64,000 nucleotides of DNA from Acetobacterium sp. KB-1 (GTDB lineage Bacteria > Bacillota > Clostridia > Eubacteriales > Eubacteriaceae). Positions 8,787 to 19,032 of this stretch are shown in pieces (the stretch's first letter is position 1; every line of letters begins with the position of its first letter). The translations under genes and the position numbers were made by a program. The notes beneath the pieces are model-generated. The model was given only the letters and a program-made list of their open reading frames with translations. It had not been told where the DNA came from and searched no databases. The stretch spans positions 1,973,995-2,037,994 of the forward strand of contig NZ_CP030040.1 of the NCBI RefSeq assembly GCF_003260995.1, given 5' to 3'.

Positions 8787-9235
8787 CCCCAGAAACGTCA
8801 GACCGTCTAAAAACCATCCAGGCCACGATCGACACACACTACACCCGGGAACAGGCCGCCGCCATGAATCCGCTGGCACTTGCCTACATTGGTGATGGGA
8901 TATTCTCGGATCTGATTCGCAAATATCTGCTCGGCTGTGGTCACCAGAATGTTAATGTCATGACCAAAACCTCGATTTGTTATGTCCGCGCCAGTGCCCA
9001 GGCCCAAATCGTCCGGGCGCTGCTACCAGAACTTTCTGAAACGGAGGAGCGGATGGTTAAACGAGGCCGGAACACCGCCTCCCAGGTTCCCAAAAACGCG
9101 AACCCTTCCGACTACCGTTATGCCACCGGTTTTGAAACCCTGATTGGCTACCTGTTTCTCTGCGGCGAGGTCAAACGGATGAACAGCCTAATTTGTCAGA
9201 GCATTGATGTCATCAACCAAAACAGCGAAATATAA
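8771..9235 (+). CDS. mrnC: Mini-ribonuclease III
   Basis: RNase III-like enzyme without a dsRNA-binding domain, which in Bacillus matures 23S rRNA ends. The 154 residues contain [20 protein letters not shown] (the catalytic Asp in GDG), VKRGRN, and the C-terminal metal-binding segment [12 protein letters not shown]. It begins inside the end of cysS and ends just before a strong terminator, so the two form a bicistronic unit. Confidence 0.96.
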   Translation: MEKSLTPETSDRLKTIQATIDTHYTREQAAAMNPLALAYIGDGIFSDLIRKYLLGCGHQNVNVMTKTSICYVRASAQAQIVRALLPELSETEERMVKRGRNTASQVPKNANPSDYRYATGFETLIGYLFLCGEVKRMNSLICQSIDVINQNSEI

Positions 9236-9280
9236 AAAAAGATCTTCAAAAGCACATTGTCTTTTGAAGATCTTTTTTTT
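9236..9280 (+). terminator. Terminator of cysS-mrnC
   Basis: AAAGATCTTCAAAAG pairs perfectly with CTTTTGAAGATCTTT around a short loop and is followed by eight Ts. The A-run on the 5' side lets it also act on the converging MATE transcript. Confidence 0.92.
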
Positions 9281-9298
9281 ACTGTTTACAGCTGACTG

Positions 9299-10690
9299 TT
9301 AGTTTTGCATCACGACTGGAGAGGCTTCCCAGTTATCAAAAATATTTCGCTGATACCATCGGTACATGAACAGCTCATAAGCCAGACAGAACATTTCTGA
9401 AATGATAAACCCGTACCAGATCCAATCCAAACCACCGGCCTGCGCCAACAAATAGGTAACCGGCAAGAGCACAATCATCTGCCGGATAAAAGATGCAATC
9501 ATACTGACATAAGCCTTGCCGATGGCCTGGAAACTGACACTGAGCATAATCGAAATCCCGGCCAGCGGAAATGCCAGACTGATGCTTCTTAGACACTTGA
9601 TTCCGATTTCCATCATTTCAGCAGAAGGGTTAAAAGCCATCATAATCTGAGCCGGGAAAATCCAGAACAATAGCGTTCCCAAGGCCATAATGCTGAGGGC
9701 AGCGGTCATTGCAACCTTCAGGGTTTCATTAAACCGTTCCCGGTTTTTGGCTCCATAATTGAAACCGAAGATCGGCATGGCCCCCTGACCCAATCCAAAG
9801 ATGGGCATAAAGATAATCGACTGAATTTTAAAGTAAACCCCAAAAACAGCCACTGCCGACATCCCAAATCCAGCCAGAATCAGATTGTATCCGGTAATCA
9901 TCAGCGACGCCAACCCCTGCATAATCGCCGCTGGTAATCCGACTTTAAAAATATCTTTGATGATTGCCGATTCATAATGAAACACCTTATAATCGAGTTT
10001 TAAATAATTTTTGCTGCTTTTAAAAACAACCAGTAACATATAGGCCATCCCAAAGATCTGACCAATCACCGTGGCAATCGCCGCGCCTGCCACTCCCAAT
10101 GCCGGAAAGCCAAGCCATCCAAAGATCATAATGGGGTCCAGAATAATATTGACCACCGCTCCGATAATCTGTCCAACCATCGGCTGGATCATTTCGCCAC
10201 TACCTTGTAAGGTGGCATAAGCCGCCTGGGTGATGAAACTGCCAAAACAAAGCGTGGTGACAATCATTAAATACGCCCGGCCCTGGGCAATGATGCTGGC
10301 ATTGTCGGTAAACAAACTGATAAATGCTTCCGCCGTGAAAAAACCCAAGATGCCCAGCACTGCTGCAATCAGCATCGCCAGTAAAAAACCATGTTCCGCC
10401 ACATTAGCTGCTTCGCTCTTTTTATTCTGCCCCAGGCGCCTCGAAATAGCTGAGTTAATTCCGACTCCCAGACCCACAAAAGAGGAGATAATAATCATCT
10501 GAATGGGAAATGCCAGGGAAACGGCTGTTAAGGCCTCTTCCCCAATTTGCGCCACAAAGATACTGTCCACAATATTATACATCGCTTGAATCATCATCGA
10601 AATGATCGCCGGTATTGACATTGAAAAGAGAAGCTTTGGTATTGGAACGACGCCCAGTTTATTCTTTTTTTCGGTTTGAGTGTCTTTCAT
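9299..10690 (-). CDS. MATE family efflux transporter
   Basis: Cation-coupled multidrug exporter of 463 residues with twelve predicted membrane segments in two six-helix MatE halves. The first half has SIPAIISMMIQAMYNIVDS and the loop IGEEALTAVSLAFPIQ; the second starts around GLPAAIMQGLASLMITGYN. Substrate cannot be told from sequence; the closest group by eye is MepA-like. ATG 10690 has an excellent AAGGAGGTG site. A stable nested hairpin lies in its leader (10715-10786), a possible control element. Confidence 0.92.
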   Translation of the reverse strand: MKDTQTEKKNKLGVVPIPKLLFSMSIPAIISMMIQAMYNIVDSIFVAQIGEEALTAVSLAFPIQMIIISSFVGLGVGINSAISRRLGQNKKSEAANVAEHGFLLAMLIAAVLGILGFFTAEAFISLFTDNASIIAQGRAYLMIVTTLCFGSFITQAAYATLQGSGEMIQPMVGQIIGAVVNIILDPIMIFGWLGFPALGVAGAAIATVIGQIFGMAYMLLVVFKSSKNYLKLDYKVFHYESAIIKDIFKVGLPAAIMQGLASLMITGYNLILAGFGMSAVAVFGVYFKIQSIIFMPIFGLGQGAMPIFGFNYGAKNRERFNETLKVAMTAALSIMALGTLLFWIFPAQIMMAFNPSAEMMEIGIKCLRSISLAFPLAGISIMLSVSFQAIGKAYVSMIASFIRQMIVLLPVTYLLAQAGGLDWIWYGFIISEMFCLAYELFMYRWYQRNIFDNWEASPVVMQN

Positions 10691-10714
10691 CAGGCACCTC
10701 CTTGTTATTCATAC

Positions 10715-10786
10715 ATTAAAGTAAATGAAAAACCTGAATCCAAGGACAAAGTCAGCCTCACACCCAGGTTCTATTGATACTTTAAT
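10715..10786 (-). promoter_or_regulatory. Nested hairpin in the leader of the MATE gene
   Basis: Outer stem: 9 perfect pairs (10715-10723 with 10778-10786). Inner stem: 6 perfect pairs AACCTG/CAGGTT (10731-10736 with 10765-10770) around a 28-nt loop; small internal loops separate the stems. There is no following U tract, so it is not a standard terminator for the helicase gene that ends 11 nt upstream. It may be a structured 5' leader of the exporter gene. Confidence 0.5.
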
Positions 10787-10796
10787 TAGTCTTTTG

Positions 10797-12452
10797 CTAT
10801 TTTTTCTTTTTTGATATTTCGACTTTAACTTTGCGTTCTTTAATTATTTTTCCGTTTAATTTCTTTTCTACTTTTTTAGCCTGCTCTTCATCCACATCCA
10901 CGAAGGTAAATTTATCATACATGTCAATATTACCTACAGCAGTAGACGGAATCCCGCATTCACCGCAAATAGCTCCCAGGATATCCCGTTTTTGGGCATG
11001 ATCTTTTTCACCAACACTAATAAAAAGACGTTTTGTTTTTTCCGGACCAGCACGACGGGACCCACCCTCGCGACGACCGCGATTGTCTCGACCATCGCGA
11101 CGTGGAGCTGAGTCATTGCGTCGTGGACGCCGTTCAACCGTATTGAGATCTTCGGCTTCTGAAAGTGGCAATTGAGCCTGCAGCAAAACAGCCGCAATGG
11201 TTTCAGCGGCGTAGCCTTTTTCGACCAGCTCATCAATAATTTTCACATAGGTCTCTAAGGTACCTGTCTCAGCGCCCTTGTCGGCACGAATTTTGAAGCG
11301 TTCGTGGAAATGAGCTATCTTGATATCATTGATAACAGCACTCGTTGGGATTAAACCCCGTTCGATGCTTTTTTTAGTGTAGTCCGTGATTTTTTTGAGT
11401 CTAAACTGATCTCTGGATCGCGCCAGGGTCAGCGAGATACCGCTTTTTCCTGCCCGCCCGGTTCGACCAATCCGATGGACATAATATTCTTCATTATCGG
11501 GAACATCGTAATTAAAGACAATATCGACGTCATCGACGTCAATTCCCCGGGCTGCCACATCGGTTGCTACCAGGATATTTAACTTCCCACGGCTAAAGTC
11601 TTTTAAAACAGCCATCCGGGAAATCTGACGCATGTCGCCATGAATTTTATCCACTGAATAACCCAGTTTTTTAAGATCGTCGGTAATTTCATCCACATAT
11701 TTCTTGGTGTTGCAAAAGATCAGGGATCGTTGTGGTTTGTAAACATCCAGTAATCGGGTTAAGGCTTCGAACTTATGGTGATCACTGATATTAAAGTATT
11801 TTTGTTCGATACTGGTCGCCACCATGTTTTTAGGTGAAATTTCCACCAGGACCGGATTCTTCTGATAGGTTTCCGCAATTTTTAAAATTGGTTTTGGCAT
11901 CGTTGCCGAGAATAACACCGTTTGAATCTCATGGGCGATTTCGTCCAGAATCAATTCAATATCTTCCCGGAATCCCATGTTTAGCATTTCATCCGCTTCA
12001 TCCAGTACCACCATTGACACCTCACTAAGTTTCAAGGTTTTACGTCGCATGTGATCCATTACCCGGCCAGGGGTACCGACCACAATCTGAACCCCTGATT
12101 TAAGGTCTCTGATCTGGTTTTCAATGGATGCGCCACCGAAAATTGGTAATACTTTAATGTTCTTTTGATATTTTAGTACTTTTTTAAATTCATCTGAGAC
12201 CTGTACTGCCAACTCTCGGGTTGGGCATAGAACTAAAACTTGTACTTTCTTTATAGAAGGGTCAAGCTTCGTAATGGCTGGAATGGCAAACGCAACAGTT
12301 TTTCCTGTTCCTGTCTGTGACTTTCCAATGAGGTCTCCTCCCATCATTAATTGTGGTATCGCTTGCTCCTGGATTTCGGTCATTTCTACAAAGCCCATTT
12401 CTTCAATGGCTTGTAGCAATTGTTCATTAATTTCTAATTCTGTAAATTTCAT
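10797..12452 (-). CDS. DEAD-box ATP-dependent RNA helicase with DbpA-like C-terminal RNA-binding domain
   Basis: CshA/DeaD-type helicase of 551 residues, for RNA remodelling in cold adaptation, ribosome assembly or decay. Motifs in order: Q motif (MTEIQEQAIPQL), I (SQTGTGKT near 43), Ia (PTRELAVQ), Ib (TPGRV), II (DEAD), III (SAT), V (VATDVAARGIDV), VI (HRIGRTGRAG). An Arg/Gly-rich low-complexity linker at about 440-465 precedes an RNA-recognition-like DbpA domain (KRLFISVGEKD onward) and a Lys-rich tail. A promoter overlapping an inverted repeat lies upstream. Confidence 0.95.
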   Translation of the reverse strand: MKFTELEINEQLLQAIEEMGFVEMTEIQEQAIPQLMMGGDLIGKSQTGTGKTVAFAIPAITKLDPSIKKVQVLVLCPTRELAVQVSDEFKKVLKYQKNIKVLPIFGGASIENQIRDLKSGVQIVVGTPGRVMDHMRRKTLKLSEVSMVVLDEADEMLNMGFREDIELILDEIAHEIQTVLFSATMPKPILKIAETYQKNPVLVEISPKNMVATSIEQKYFNISDHHKFEALTRLLDVYKPQRSLIFCNTKKYVDEITDDLKKLGYSVDKIHGDMRQISRMAVLKDFSRGKLNILVATDVAARGIDVDDVDIVFNYDVPDNEEYYVHRIGRTGRAGKSGISLTLARSRDQFRLKKITDYTKKSIERGLIPTSAVINDIKIAHFHERFKIRADKGAETGTLETYVKIIDELVEKGYAAETIAAVLLQAQLPLSEAEDLNTVERRPRRNDSAPRRDGRDNRGRREGGSRRAGPEKTKRLFISVGEKDHAQKRDILGAICGECGIPSTAVGNIDMYDKFTFVDVDEEQAKKVEKKLNGKIIKERKVKVEISKKKK

Positions 12453-12483
12453 TTAGTATCCTTTCTCGAATATATAACACCTT

Positions 12484-12512
12484 ATTTTAAACCAACATAT
12501 TAAATAATGCAA
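12484..12512 (-). promoter_or_regulatory. Promoter of the DEAD-box helicase gene
   Basis: On the minus strand, TTGCAT (12507-12512), a 17-nt spacer and TAAAAT (12484-12489). The -35 box falls inside the inverted repeat at 12495-12528, so a protein binding that repeat could block the promoter. Confidence 0.6.
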
Positions 12513-12528
12513 GCTTTATTTAATATGT
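12495..12528. promoter_or_regulatory. 13-bp inverted repeat over the helicase promoter
   Basis: ACATATTAAATAA (12495-12507) pairs perfectly with TTATTTAATATGT (12516-12528) around 8 nt. It covers the -35 region of the helicase promoter. It could be an operator or, if transcription starts further upstream, an RNA hairpin in the leader. Confidence 0.5.
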
Positions 12529-12624
12529 ATTAAGAAATAGTGCCTATGATTCACGTAAGATCTTAATAATTTCCGATTTGGCACCTTTTCGCAAATTTAA
12601 TAGTCAGTTTATGGTCACTTGGTG

Positions 12625-12653
12625 TATAATCTGATTAAACACATCTGTGTTTA
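12625..12653 (+). promoter_or_regulatory. xre -10 box and overlapping operator-like palindrome
   Basis: TATAAT at 12625-12630 is followed by the palindrome TAAACACA-TC-TGTGTTTA (12636-12653), where transcription should start. The -35 is weak. The position suits autorepression by the XRE protein encoded 50 nt downstream. The link to that protein is inferred from proximity. Confidence 0.55.
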
Positions 12654-12701
12654 TTTTACTCATTCATACTGAGATTATGAATAATTTATGGAGGAAACAC
12701 C

Positions 12702-13106
12702 ATGTCTACTTTTGGAACACGATTAAAACGACTGCGAATTAATAAGGATATGACCCAGCAGGATTTTGCTGAGCATTTTGATTTAAACAAAAGCTCGATT
12801 TCCAAGTACGAGAAGGATAAAAACCTTCCCGAAAACCAGTTGCTTGTTGAAATCGCGGATTATTTTGATGTATCGGTTGACTATTTGCTCTGCCGAACAG
12901 ACAATTCCACCTCGCTTAATGATGCGAAACTCAAATCAGAAGGCTCCTTAAACTCGGCTGAACAGCTGGTTAAACCGTTGGAAATGAAAGACCTGCTGGG
13001 ACTGTTCGGTTACGCCATGGCCAATGAAGAGGGTAAAAAGGAAATTTTGGATTTTATTAACTTCAAACATGAAGTTCTCGTCCAACACTACTCTAAAAAA
13101 GAATAG
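12702..13106 (+). CDS. XRE family transcriptional regulator
   Basis: Cro/C1-type DNA-binding protein, 134 residues. The helix-turn-helix occupies about residues 7-62 (LKRLRINKDMTQQDFAEHF, then NKSSISKYEKDKNLP, then EIADYFDVSVDYLL). The C-terminal half is short and helical with no recognisable ligand domain. SD GGAGG lies 7 nt before ATG 12702. It is monocistronic, with its own promoter, palindromic operator and terminator, which suggests a simple autoregulated switch. Targets are unknown. Confidence 0.92.
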   Translation: MSTFGTRLKRLRINKDMTQQDFAEHFDLNKSSISKYEKDKNLPENQLLVEIADYFDVSVDYLLCRTDNSTSLNDAKLKSEGSLNSAEQLVKPLEMKDLLGLFGYAMANEEGKKEILDFINFKHEVLVQHYSKKE

Positions 13107-13113
13107 TCATTAT

Positions 13114-13143
13114 AAAGAAGCTGTTTGCAAACAGCTTCTTTTT
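13114..13143 (+). terminator. Terminator of xre
   Basis: Perfect hairpin AAGAAGCTGTTT/AAACAGCTTCTT with a very short loop followed by a T run, 8 nt after the xre stop codon. Confidence 0.92.
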
Positions 13144-13158
13144 GGTTGTCAATAAACG

Positions 13159-13214
13159 ACCGTGCCGATCAATGGTTAATCTGTTGTTACACTTGTCGGT
13201 ATTGGGTTTGTGTT
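13159..13214. repeat. Palindromic intergenic repeat, copy B (short form)
   Basis: Short relative of the element at 6813-6927: the left 28 nt match at 25 positions and the right 32 nt at 25, but the 55-nt middle of copy A is missing, leaving GTTAATCTGTTGTTAC at the centre. It lies between the convergent ends of xre and nadE. Confidence 0.6.
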
Positions 13215-13246
13215 TGACACAAGCCAATTACTTTTTTTATAACCGC

Positions 13247-15193
13247 TTACTCAATCGGTTCCATTTTCTCGAGGCTCTTAAGCCATTGCGTGGCGCGGGC
13301 ATCAGCGGGCATGCGCCAGTCACCCCGCGGCGAAAAAGATACTGAGCCTACCTTTGGCCCGTCGGGCAGGCAGTTGCGTTTAAACTGCTGGCTGAAAAAA
13401 CGGTGGTAAAAGCGCTTTAGCCATTTAAAAATCACCGCTTTTTGATAGACACCCTCAAAGGCTTTGCAGGCCAGGAAATATACTTTTTCCGGTGAGAAGC
13501 CGTGGCGCACCATTTGATACATAAAGAAATCGTGGAGTTCATAGGGACCCACGGTTTCTTCTGTTTTTTGGGCGATTTTTCCGTCCTCATCCGGGGGCAG
13601 CAGTTCTGGTGAAACCGGGGTATCCAAAACATCATAAAGAATTTTTTTAATCTCTCCTTTGGTCGAATGGTCTGCTACCCACTTGACCAGATAACGGATT
13701 AAGGTTTTTGGAACACTGGCATTGACACTATACATTGACATATGATCGCCATTATAGGTAGCCCAACCAAGGGCCAGTTCCGATAGGTCCCCCGTTCCAA
13801 CGACAATCCCCCCCAGCTTGTTGGAAAGATCCATGAGAATCTGGGTTCGTTCCCGGGCCTGAGAATTCTCGTAGGTAACATTGTGGAGATCCAGAGGGTG
13901 GCCGATGTCGTTAAAGTGAGCCGTACAAGCGGCAACAATGGAAATTTCATGGAAGCTCGCACCCAGGCCCTTGATCAGAGCAACCGCGTTATCATAGGTG
14001 CGATCAGTAGTGCCAAAACCCGGCATCGTCACAGCATGTATTTTTTCCCGGGGGATATCAAATCGATCACAAACACTGACACAAACAAGCAGTGCCATCG
14101 TTGAATCCAGTCCTCCCGATATCCCCACTACCATTGGGGCATTGCCGAGGTGAGCCAGTCGGGTAGCCAAACCGATGGTTTGGATATTAAAGATCTCTTC
14201 GCACCGCTCACTGCGCCGATTAGGATCAGCGGGAACAAAGGGCTGAGGATATACCTCCCGATCAAAATCATCGGTTCCCGGAGTTTCAAATAAAATGGTC
14301 CGGTAAGAATGATCCTTAAGAAGATCAGCCGAATCCCCAAAGCCATGCTGCATTTGCCGGTCATGCGTGAGTGATTCGACGTCAATATCAGTAATCAGCA
14401 GTTCGTTCCCCAGGTTAAACTTAGGCAGTTCTTTGAGCAATATCCCCCGTTCACAGATGATCGCATTGCCACCAAACACCAAATCACTGGTTGACTCACC
14501 AAAGCCTGACGAGGCATAGAGATAAGCAGCATTGCAGCGACCGGATTGAGAGCGAATCAACTCTCTGCGGTAATCACTTTTTCCCACCACCTCATTGCTG
14601 GCAGACGGATTAAGGATCACGGTAGCCCCGGCCAGGGCATGAAAACTACCGGGTGAAATCGGCACCCACAGGTCTTCACAAATTTCGACACCGATCACAA
14701 ATTCTTCCCGATGAACATGTTGAAACAGTAAATCGGTTCCAATCGGAACCCGTTGCGAACAAAGTGTAATCTCGGTTTGATACAGCGATTTTGACGAAGC
14801 AAACCATCGTTTTTCATAAAATTCCTGATAATTGGGAATATAGGTTTTGGGTACTACCCCCAATATCTGACCATCGTTTAGCAGCACTGAACAATTGTAT
14901 AAACTCCCCTTTATAGCCAGGGGCAGGCCAACTGCCAGAAGCATCTTCTTCCCATCAGACCATTGACACAAACAATCCAGTGCCTTTACCGCGTTTTTCT
15001 GCAGTTCCCGCTGAAAAAACAAATCGCCACAGGTGTACCCGGTGATTCCCAACTCCGGAAACAATAGCACCTCGACCCCCTGATCCCAGGCCTTCGTCGC
15101 TAAGGTCATCATTTCATTGACATTATACTGGCAGTCTGCCAGTTTTAGTTTAGGAACAGCACAGGCTGTTCTGAAAAATCCGTATTTATGCAT
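13247..15193 (-). CDS. nadE: Glutamine-dependent NAD+ synthetase
   Basis: Last step of NAD synthesis: amidation of nicotinic acid adenine dinucleotide with glutamine as nitrogen source. The 648-residue, two-domain form has an N-terminal nitrilase-type glutaminase (Glu in [11 protein letters not shown], Lys in [12 protein letters not shown], Cys in [11 protein letters not shown]) and a C-terminal synthetase with PP-loop [12 protein letters not shown] near residue 360. The start has AAGGTG 5 nt upstream. A promoter lies at 15264-15292. It is transcribed in the same direction as pyrG but after a terminator, so separately. Confidence 0.96.
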   Translation of the reverse strand: MHKYGFFRTACAVPKLKLADCQYNVNEMMTLATKAWDQGVEVLLFPELGITGYTCGDLFFQRELQKNAVKALDCLCQWSDGKKMLLAVGLPLAIKGSLYNCSVLLNDGQILGVVPKTYIPNYQEFYEKRWFASSKSLYQTEITLCSQRVPIGTDLLFQHVHREEFVIGVEICEDLWVPISPGSFHALAGATVILNPSASNEVVGKSDYRRELIRSQSGRCNAAYLYASSGFGESTSDLVFGGNAIICERGILLKELPKFNLGNELLITDIDVESLTHDRQMQHGFGDSADLLKDHSYRTILFETPGTDDFDREVYPQPFVPADPNRRSERCEEIFNIQTIGLATRLAHLGNAPMVVGISGGLDSTMALLVCVSVCDRFDIPREKIHAVTMPGFGTTDRTYDNAVALIKGLGASFHEISIVAACTAHFNDIGHPLDLHNVTYENSQARERTQILMDLSNKLGGIVVGTGDLSELALGWATYNGDHMSMYSVNASVPKTLIRYLVKWVADHSTKGEIKKILYDVLDTPVSPELLPPDEDGKIAQKTEETVGPYELHDFFMYQMVRHGFSPEKVYFLACKAFEGVYQKAVIFKWLKRFYHRFFSQQFKRNCLPDGPKVGSVSFSPRGDWRMPADARATQWLKSLEKMEPIE

Positions 15194-15263
15194 GGTTCAC
15201 CTTAACTCCTTTAAATTTCATTTAATTCTTTCTTACTTCTCTTTAGTTATTGTGCCTATCTTT

Positions 15264-15292
15264 ATTATAGCTCCATTTGTGATTTGTAACAA
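15264..15292 (-). promoter_or_regulatory. nadE promoter
   Basis: On the minus strand, TTGTTA (15287-15292), exactly 17 nt, then TATAAT (15264-15269), about 70 nt before the nadE start. The nearest DnaA-like box ends up only about 10 nt upstream of the -35 element. Confidence 0.7.
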
Positions 15293-15302
15293 TCATATTT
15301 TA

Positions 15303-15491
15303 TTTTCCACAGGCTGTGTTCAATCGGCAATTTTTTATGCACAATTGACCTGTTTATTGTTTTACCATTACATTGGCGTTGTTTGGGGTTTTCTCAGCTA
15401 ATCAACAAGGTTATCCACATTGTCCACAGGGAAAACCTATGTTCTCCACAGTTTTATACAATTATTATCAACAAATATAAAGTTATCCACA
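15303..15491 (+). promoter_or_regulatory. DnaA-box cluster between nadE and pyrG
   Basis: This 372-bp space (15194-15565) holds no gene. It carries two perfect DnaA boxes TTATCCACA (15411-15419 and 15483-15491) and near matches, all in the same orientation: TTGTCCACA 15420-15428 (directly abutting the first), TTCTCCACA 15442-15450, TTATCAACA 15465-15473 and TTTTCCACA 15303-15311. An AT-rich stretch separates the last boxes. Multiple co-oriented boxes with 9-41 nt spacing are characteristic of DnaA-binding loci. Whether it is an origin, a titration site or a regulator of nadE cannot be told here. Confidence 0.7.
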
Positions 15492-15524
15492 GTTTTTCTG
15501 TTGGCGTATCTTGTGTCTCATCCC

Positions 15525-15560
15525 ATAAAAAAAATCAAGATCTAGGATCTCGATTTTTTT
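15525..15560 (-). terminator. Terminator of pyrG
   Basis: ATCGAGATC/GATCTTGAT stem (one G-T pair) flanked by A and T runs, a few nt after the pyrG stop on the minus strand. Confidence 0.9.
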
Positions 15561-15565
15561 ATCCG

Positions 15566-17176
<1,611 letters not shown>

Positions 17177-17215
17177 TCAGGCTCCTTTTTCTTTTACATT
17201 TTCTTGATTATTCCA

Positions 17216-17258
17216 ATAAAAAATCACTGCAAAAAATGAGTTTTTTTTTTGCAGTGAT
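17216..17258 (-). terminator. Terminator between hemolysin III gene and pyrG
   Basis: ATCACTGCAAAAAA pairs with TTTTTTGCAGTGAT and is followed on the minus strand by a T run (GATTTTTTATT). It could end the hemolysin III transcript. No clear promoter lies between it and pyrG, so it may instead act as a pyrG attenuator read from the AT-rich region 17259-17355. The G-run start used for pyrG control in Bacillus was not seen. Confidence 0.85.
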
Positions 17259-17355
17259 GCAATTAACAATACTATTCTATTTTAACGGTTTTTAAAAAAA
17301 ATACAATAAAAATTTTGTTTTTTAATATCAATTTTTTTATAATACCATTTTTTTC

Positions 17356-18000
17356 TTAAAGAATAAAGAAAAAAACACAAATAAAATGACACAGTGATCC
17401 TAAAATAACAAAAATGTGAAACAGTTCGTGGAATCCAAAGTTTTTACCAAAGTTTGGTTTTTTAATGGCATAGATGACACCGCCAATGGTATACATCACG
17501 CCACCCCCAACCAGAAGCATAAATCCCGGCCGCGGCAAAGCCTGATAGAGGGGACCCAAAACAAAAAGGGCAAACCAGCCCAGAAAAATATAGAGTCCGG
17601 TTCCCAGCCACCTGGGCATATTGATCCAGGCTACTTTAAGAATAATCCCAATCAACGCGACTCCCCAGATCGCCACCATCATCGTCACCCGCATGGTTCC
17701 GGTTAGACAAAGGAGACAAAAAGGGGTATAAGTACCCGCAATCAAAATGAAGATCATCGCATGATCCAATTTTTTAAGATGTAGAATTTTTTGCTGATCC
17801 CCCTGGGCGGCATGATAGGTAAAGCTGGTGGCATAGAGACAAATCAGCCCCACCCCAAAGGCCAGGACCGAAATCAGGGTTAATGGGGTCACATTATCAT
17901 TCACAATAATTAAAATCAACATGGCAATGATACCAAACACAGATAGAATAGCACCAATTAAATGGGTTAACGCATTTATTGGTTCTCTAAACTGATTCAT
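17356..18000 (-). CDS. Hemolysin III / PAQR family membrane protein
   Basis: Seven-membrane-segment protein of 214 residues in the HlyIII (PAQR-related) family, whose metal-dependent hydrolase-like site is formed by a Ser and three His. Those residues are visible: SFTYHA in the second segment region and HELFHIF near the C-terminus. The bacterial function is unclear; haemolysis is a historical name. SD AAAGGAC precedes ATG 18000. Monocistronic or followed by pyrG. Confidence 0.9.
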   Translation of the reverse strand: MNQFREPINALTHLIGAILSVFGIIAMLILIIVNDNVTPLTLISVLAFGVGLICLYATSFTYHAAQGDQQKILHLKKLDHAMIFILIAGTYTPFCLLCLTGTMRVTMMVAIWGVALIGIILKVAWINMPRWLGTGLYIFLGWFALFVLGPLYQALPRPGFMLLVGGGVMYTIGGVIYAIKKPNFGKNFGFHELFHIFVILGSLCHFICVFFFIL

Positions 18001-18098
18001 ATTTTGTCCTTTCTGTTACTGAATAGTTCTTTTCTTTCACTATACCACACTTTCCCGAGTTCATGCAACCATGATTCCACTTCACTCCATTGCGTAAA

Positions 18099-18138
18099 AA
18101 ACACCCGAGAAATCAATTACTGACTCAAGCGGGTGTTT
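18099..18138 (-). terminator. Terminator after the DUF1638 gene
   Basis: AAACACCCG/CGGGTGTTT perfect 9-bp stem with a 22-nt loop and a T run on the minus strand, about 20 nt after the gene's stop codon. Confidence 0.85.
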
Positions 18139-18159
18139 GCTCAAAGAGTGCTTTATCGC

Positions 18160-18831
18160 TTACACTGGGCGAACCGCTACCCCGTCAAAATCATTATGGG
18201 TGGTCACCTGACCCGGTGGAATAATACAAAATCCCTCTTGCCACTGACCGGTTACCAATTTTTCCAGCGGGGAAATACTGCCCTGATCCACCACCACCTC
18301 CAGACCGATGAGCTTCCCGATATCCGTAACGCGGGGCAGGTGCAAATCCACTGCATAAGCCCCGGTATCGATGAGCATCAGCTTTTTATAATGTTTAAAC
18401 ATGATGTCCATAACCCGCCTGGCCCGACTTTCACCGTATTTTTCCAGATTGTGTTGGAACTCCTTGTCAAGTGACTTTTCCCCCCTTAACCATCCCTGTG
18501 TCAAGAAATAGGTGGATGTGCGAATCCGCTCCAGATTTTTTTTCTCTGAAAGAAGAATATCGATGCAATCCCCATAGCGGGGAATGATCATCGTCGCCGT
18601 TTCGCTTTTTAGCCCCAATAGTCCGTTTCCGCAATTACCATAAGCAAACAAAAGCTCATTATAGTTATCTTCTGCTTTATCAATTTCTTCCTGAAGGGCC
18701 GTTTTTAACCGTTCCGGAGAGTCGTGGAGTAAATTGGACATCCAGATGGTTTCCAGTTTTACACCAGTGTGTTGCAATGCCATTTCAACTTCATCCCGAA
18801 TGGTTTCACAGGCGATTAATAGTCTTTTCAT
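18160..18831 (-). CDS. DUF1638 domain protein
   Basis: 223 residues. Recognised as DUF1638 by the start LLIACETIRDEVE, the YGNCGNGLLGL motif near residue 67, IPRYGDCIDILL near 85 and YFLTQGWLRGEK near 107. No signal or membrane segment. The conserved Cys residues (in ACET, GNCGNG and GDCID) could bind a metal or cofactor. The family has no established function; I recall it mostly in methanogens and acetogens near methyltransferase genes, but no methyltransferase is adjacent here. Own terminator downstream; divergent from the folate gene pair. Confidence 0.8.
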   Translation of the reverse strand: MKRLLIACETIRDEVEMALQHTGVKLETIWMSNLLHDSPERLKTALQEEIDKAEDNYNELLFAYGNCGNGLLGLKSETATMIIPRYGDCIDILLSEKKNLERIRTSTYFLTQGWLRGEKSLDKEFQHNLEKYGESRARRVMDIMFKHYKKLMLIDTGAYAVDLHLPRVTDIGKLIGLEVVVDQGSISPLEKLVTGQWQEGFCIIPPGQVTTHNDFDGVAVRPV

Positions 18832-18968
18832 TTATTTTTTACACCTTTTTTCTGTTTACTCTTCCAAGAGTATTATTTATGTACTATTTTTCTGTCCTAT
18901 ATCCAGTATAACCAAGAATCCTTTGTTTTCAAGATAAATTTCTGATAAAATTTCCCCTCGATATTTTT

Positions 18969-18996
18969 TTGTTGTTAACTCACTTTATGTTATAAT
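18969..18996 (+). promoter_or_regulatory. Promoter of the 5-FCL-folC operon
   Basis: TTGTTG (18969-18974), 16-nt spacer, TATAAT (18991-18996), about 37 nt upstream of the first start codon. Confidence 0.65.
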
Positions 18997-19032
18997 GTCA
19001 TCGTGAATTAATCTTAATTTTAGGAGAAAAAA

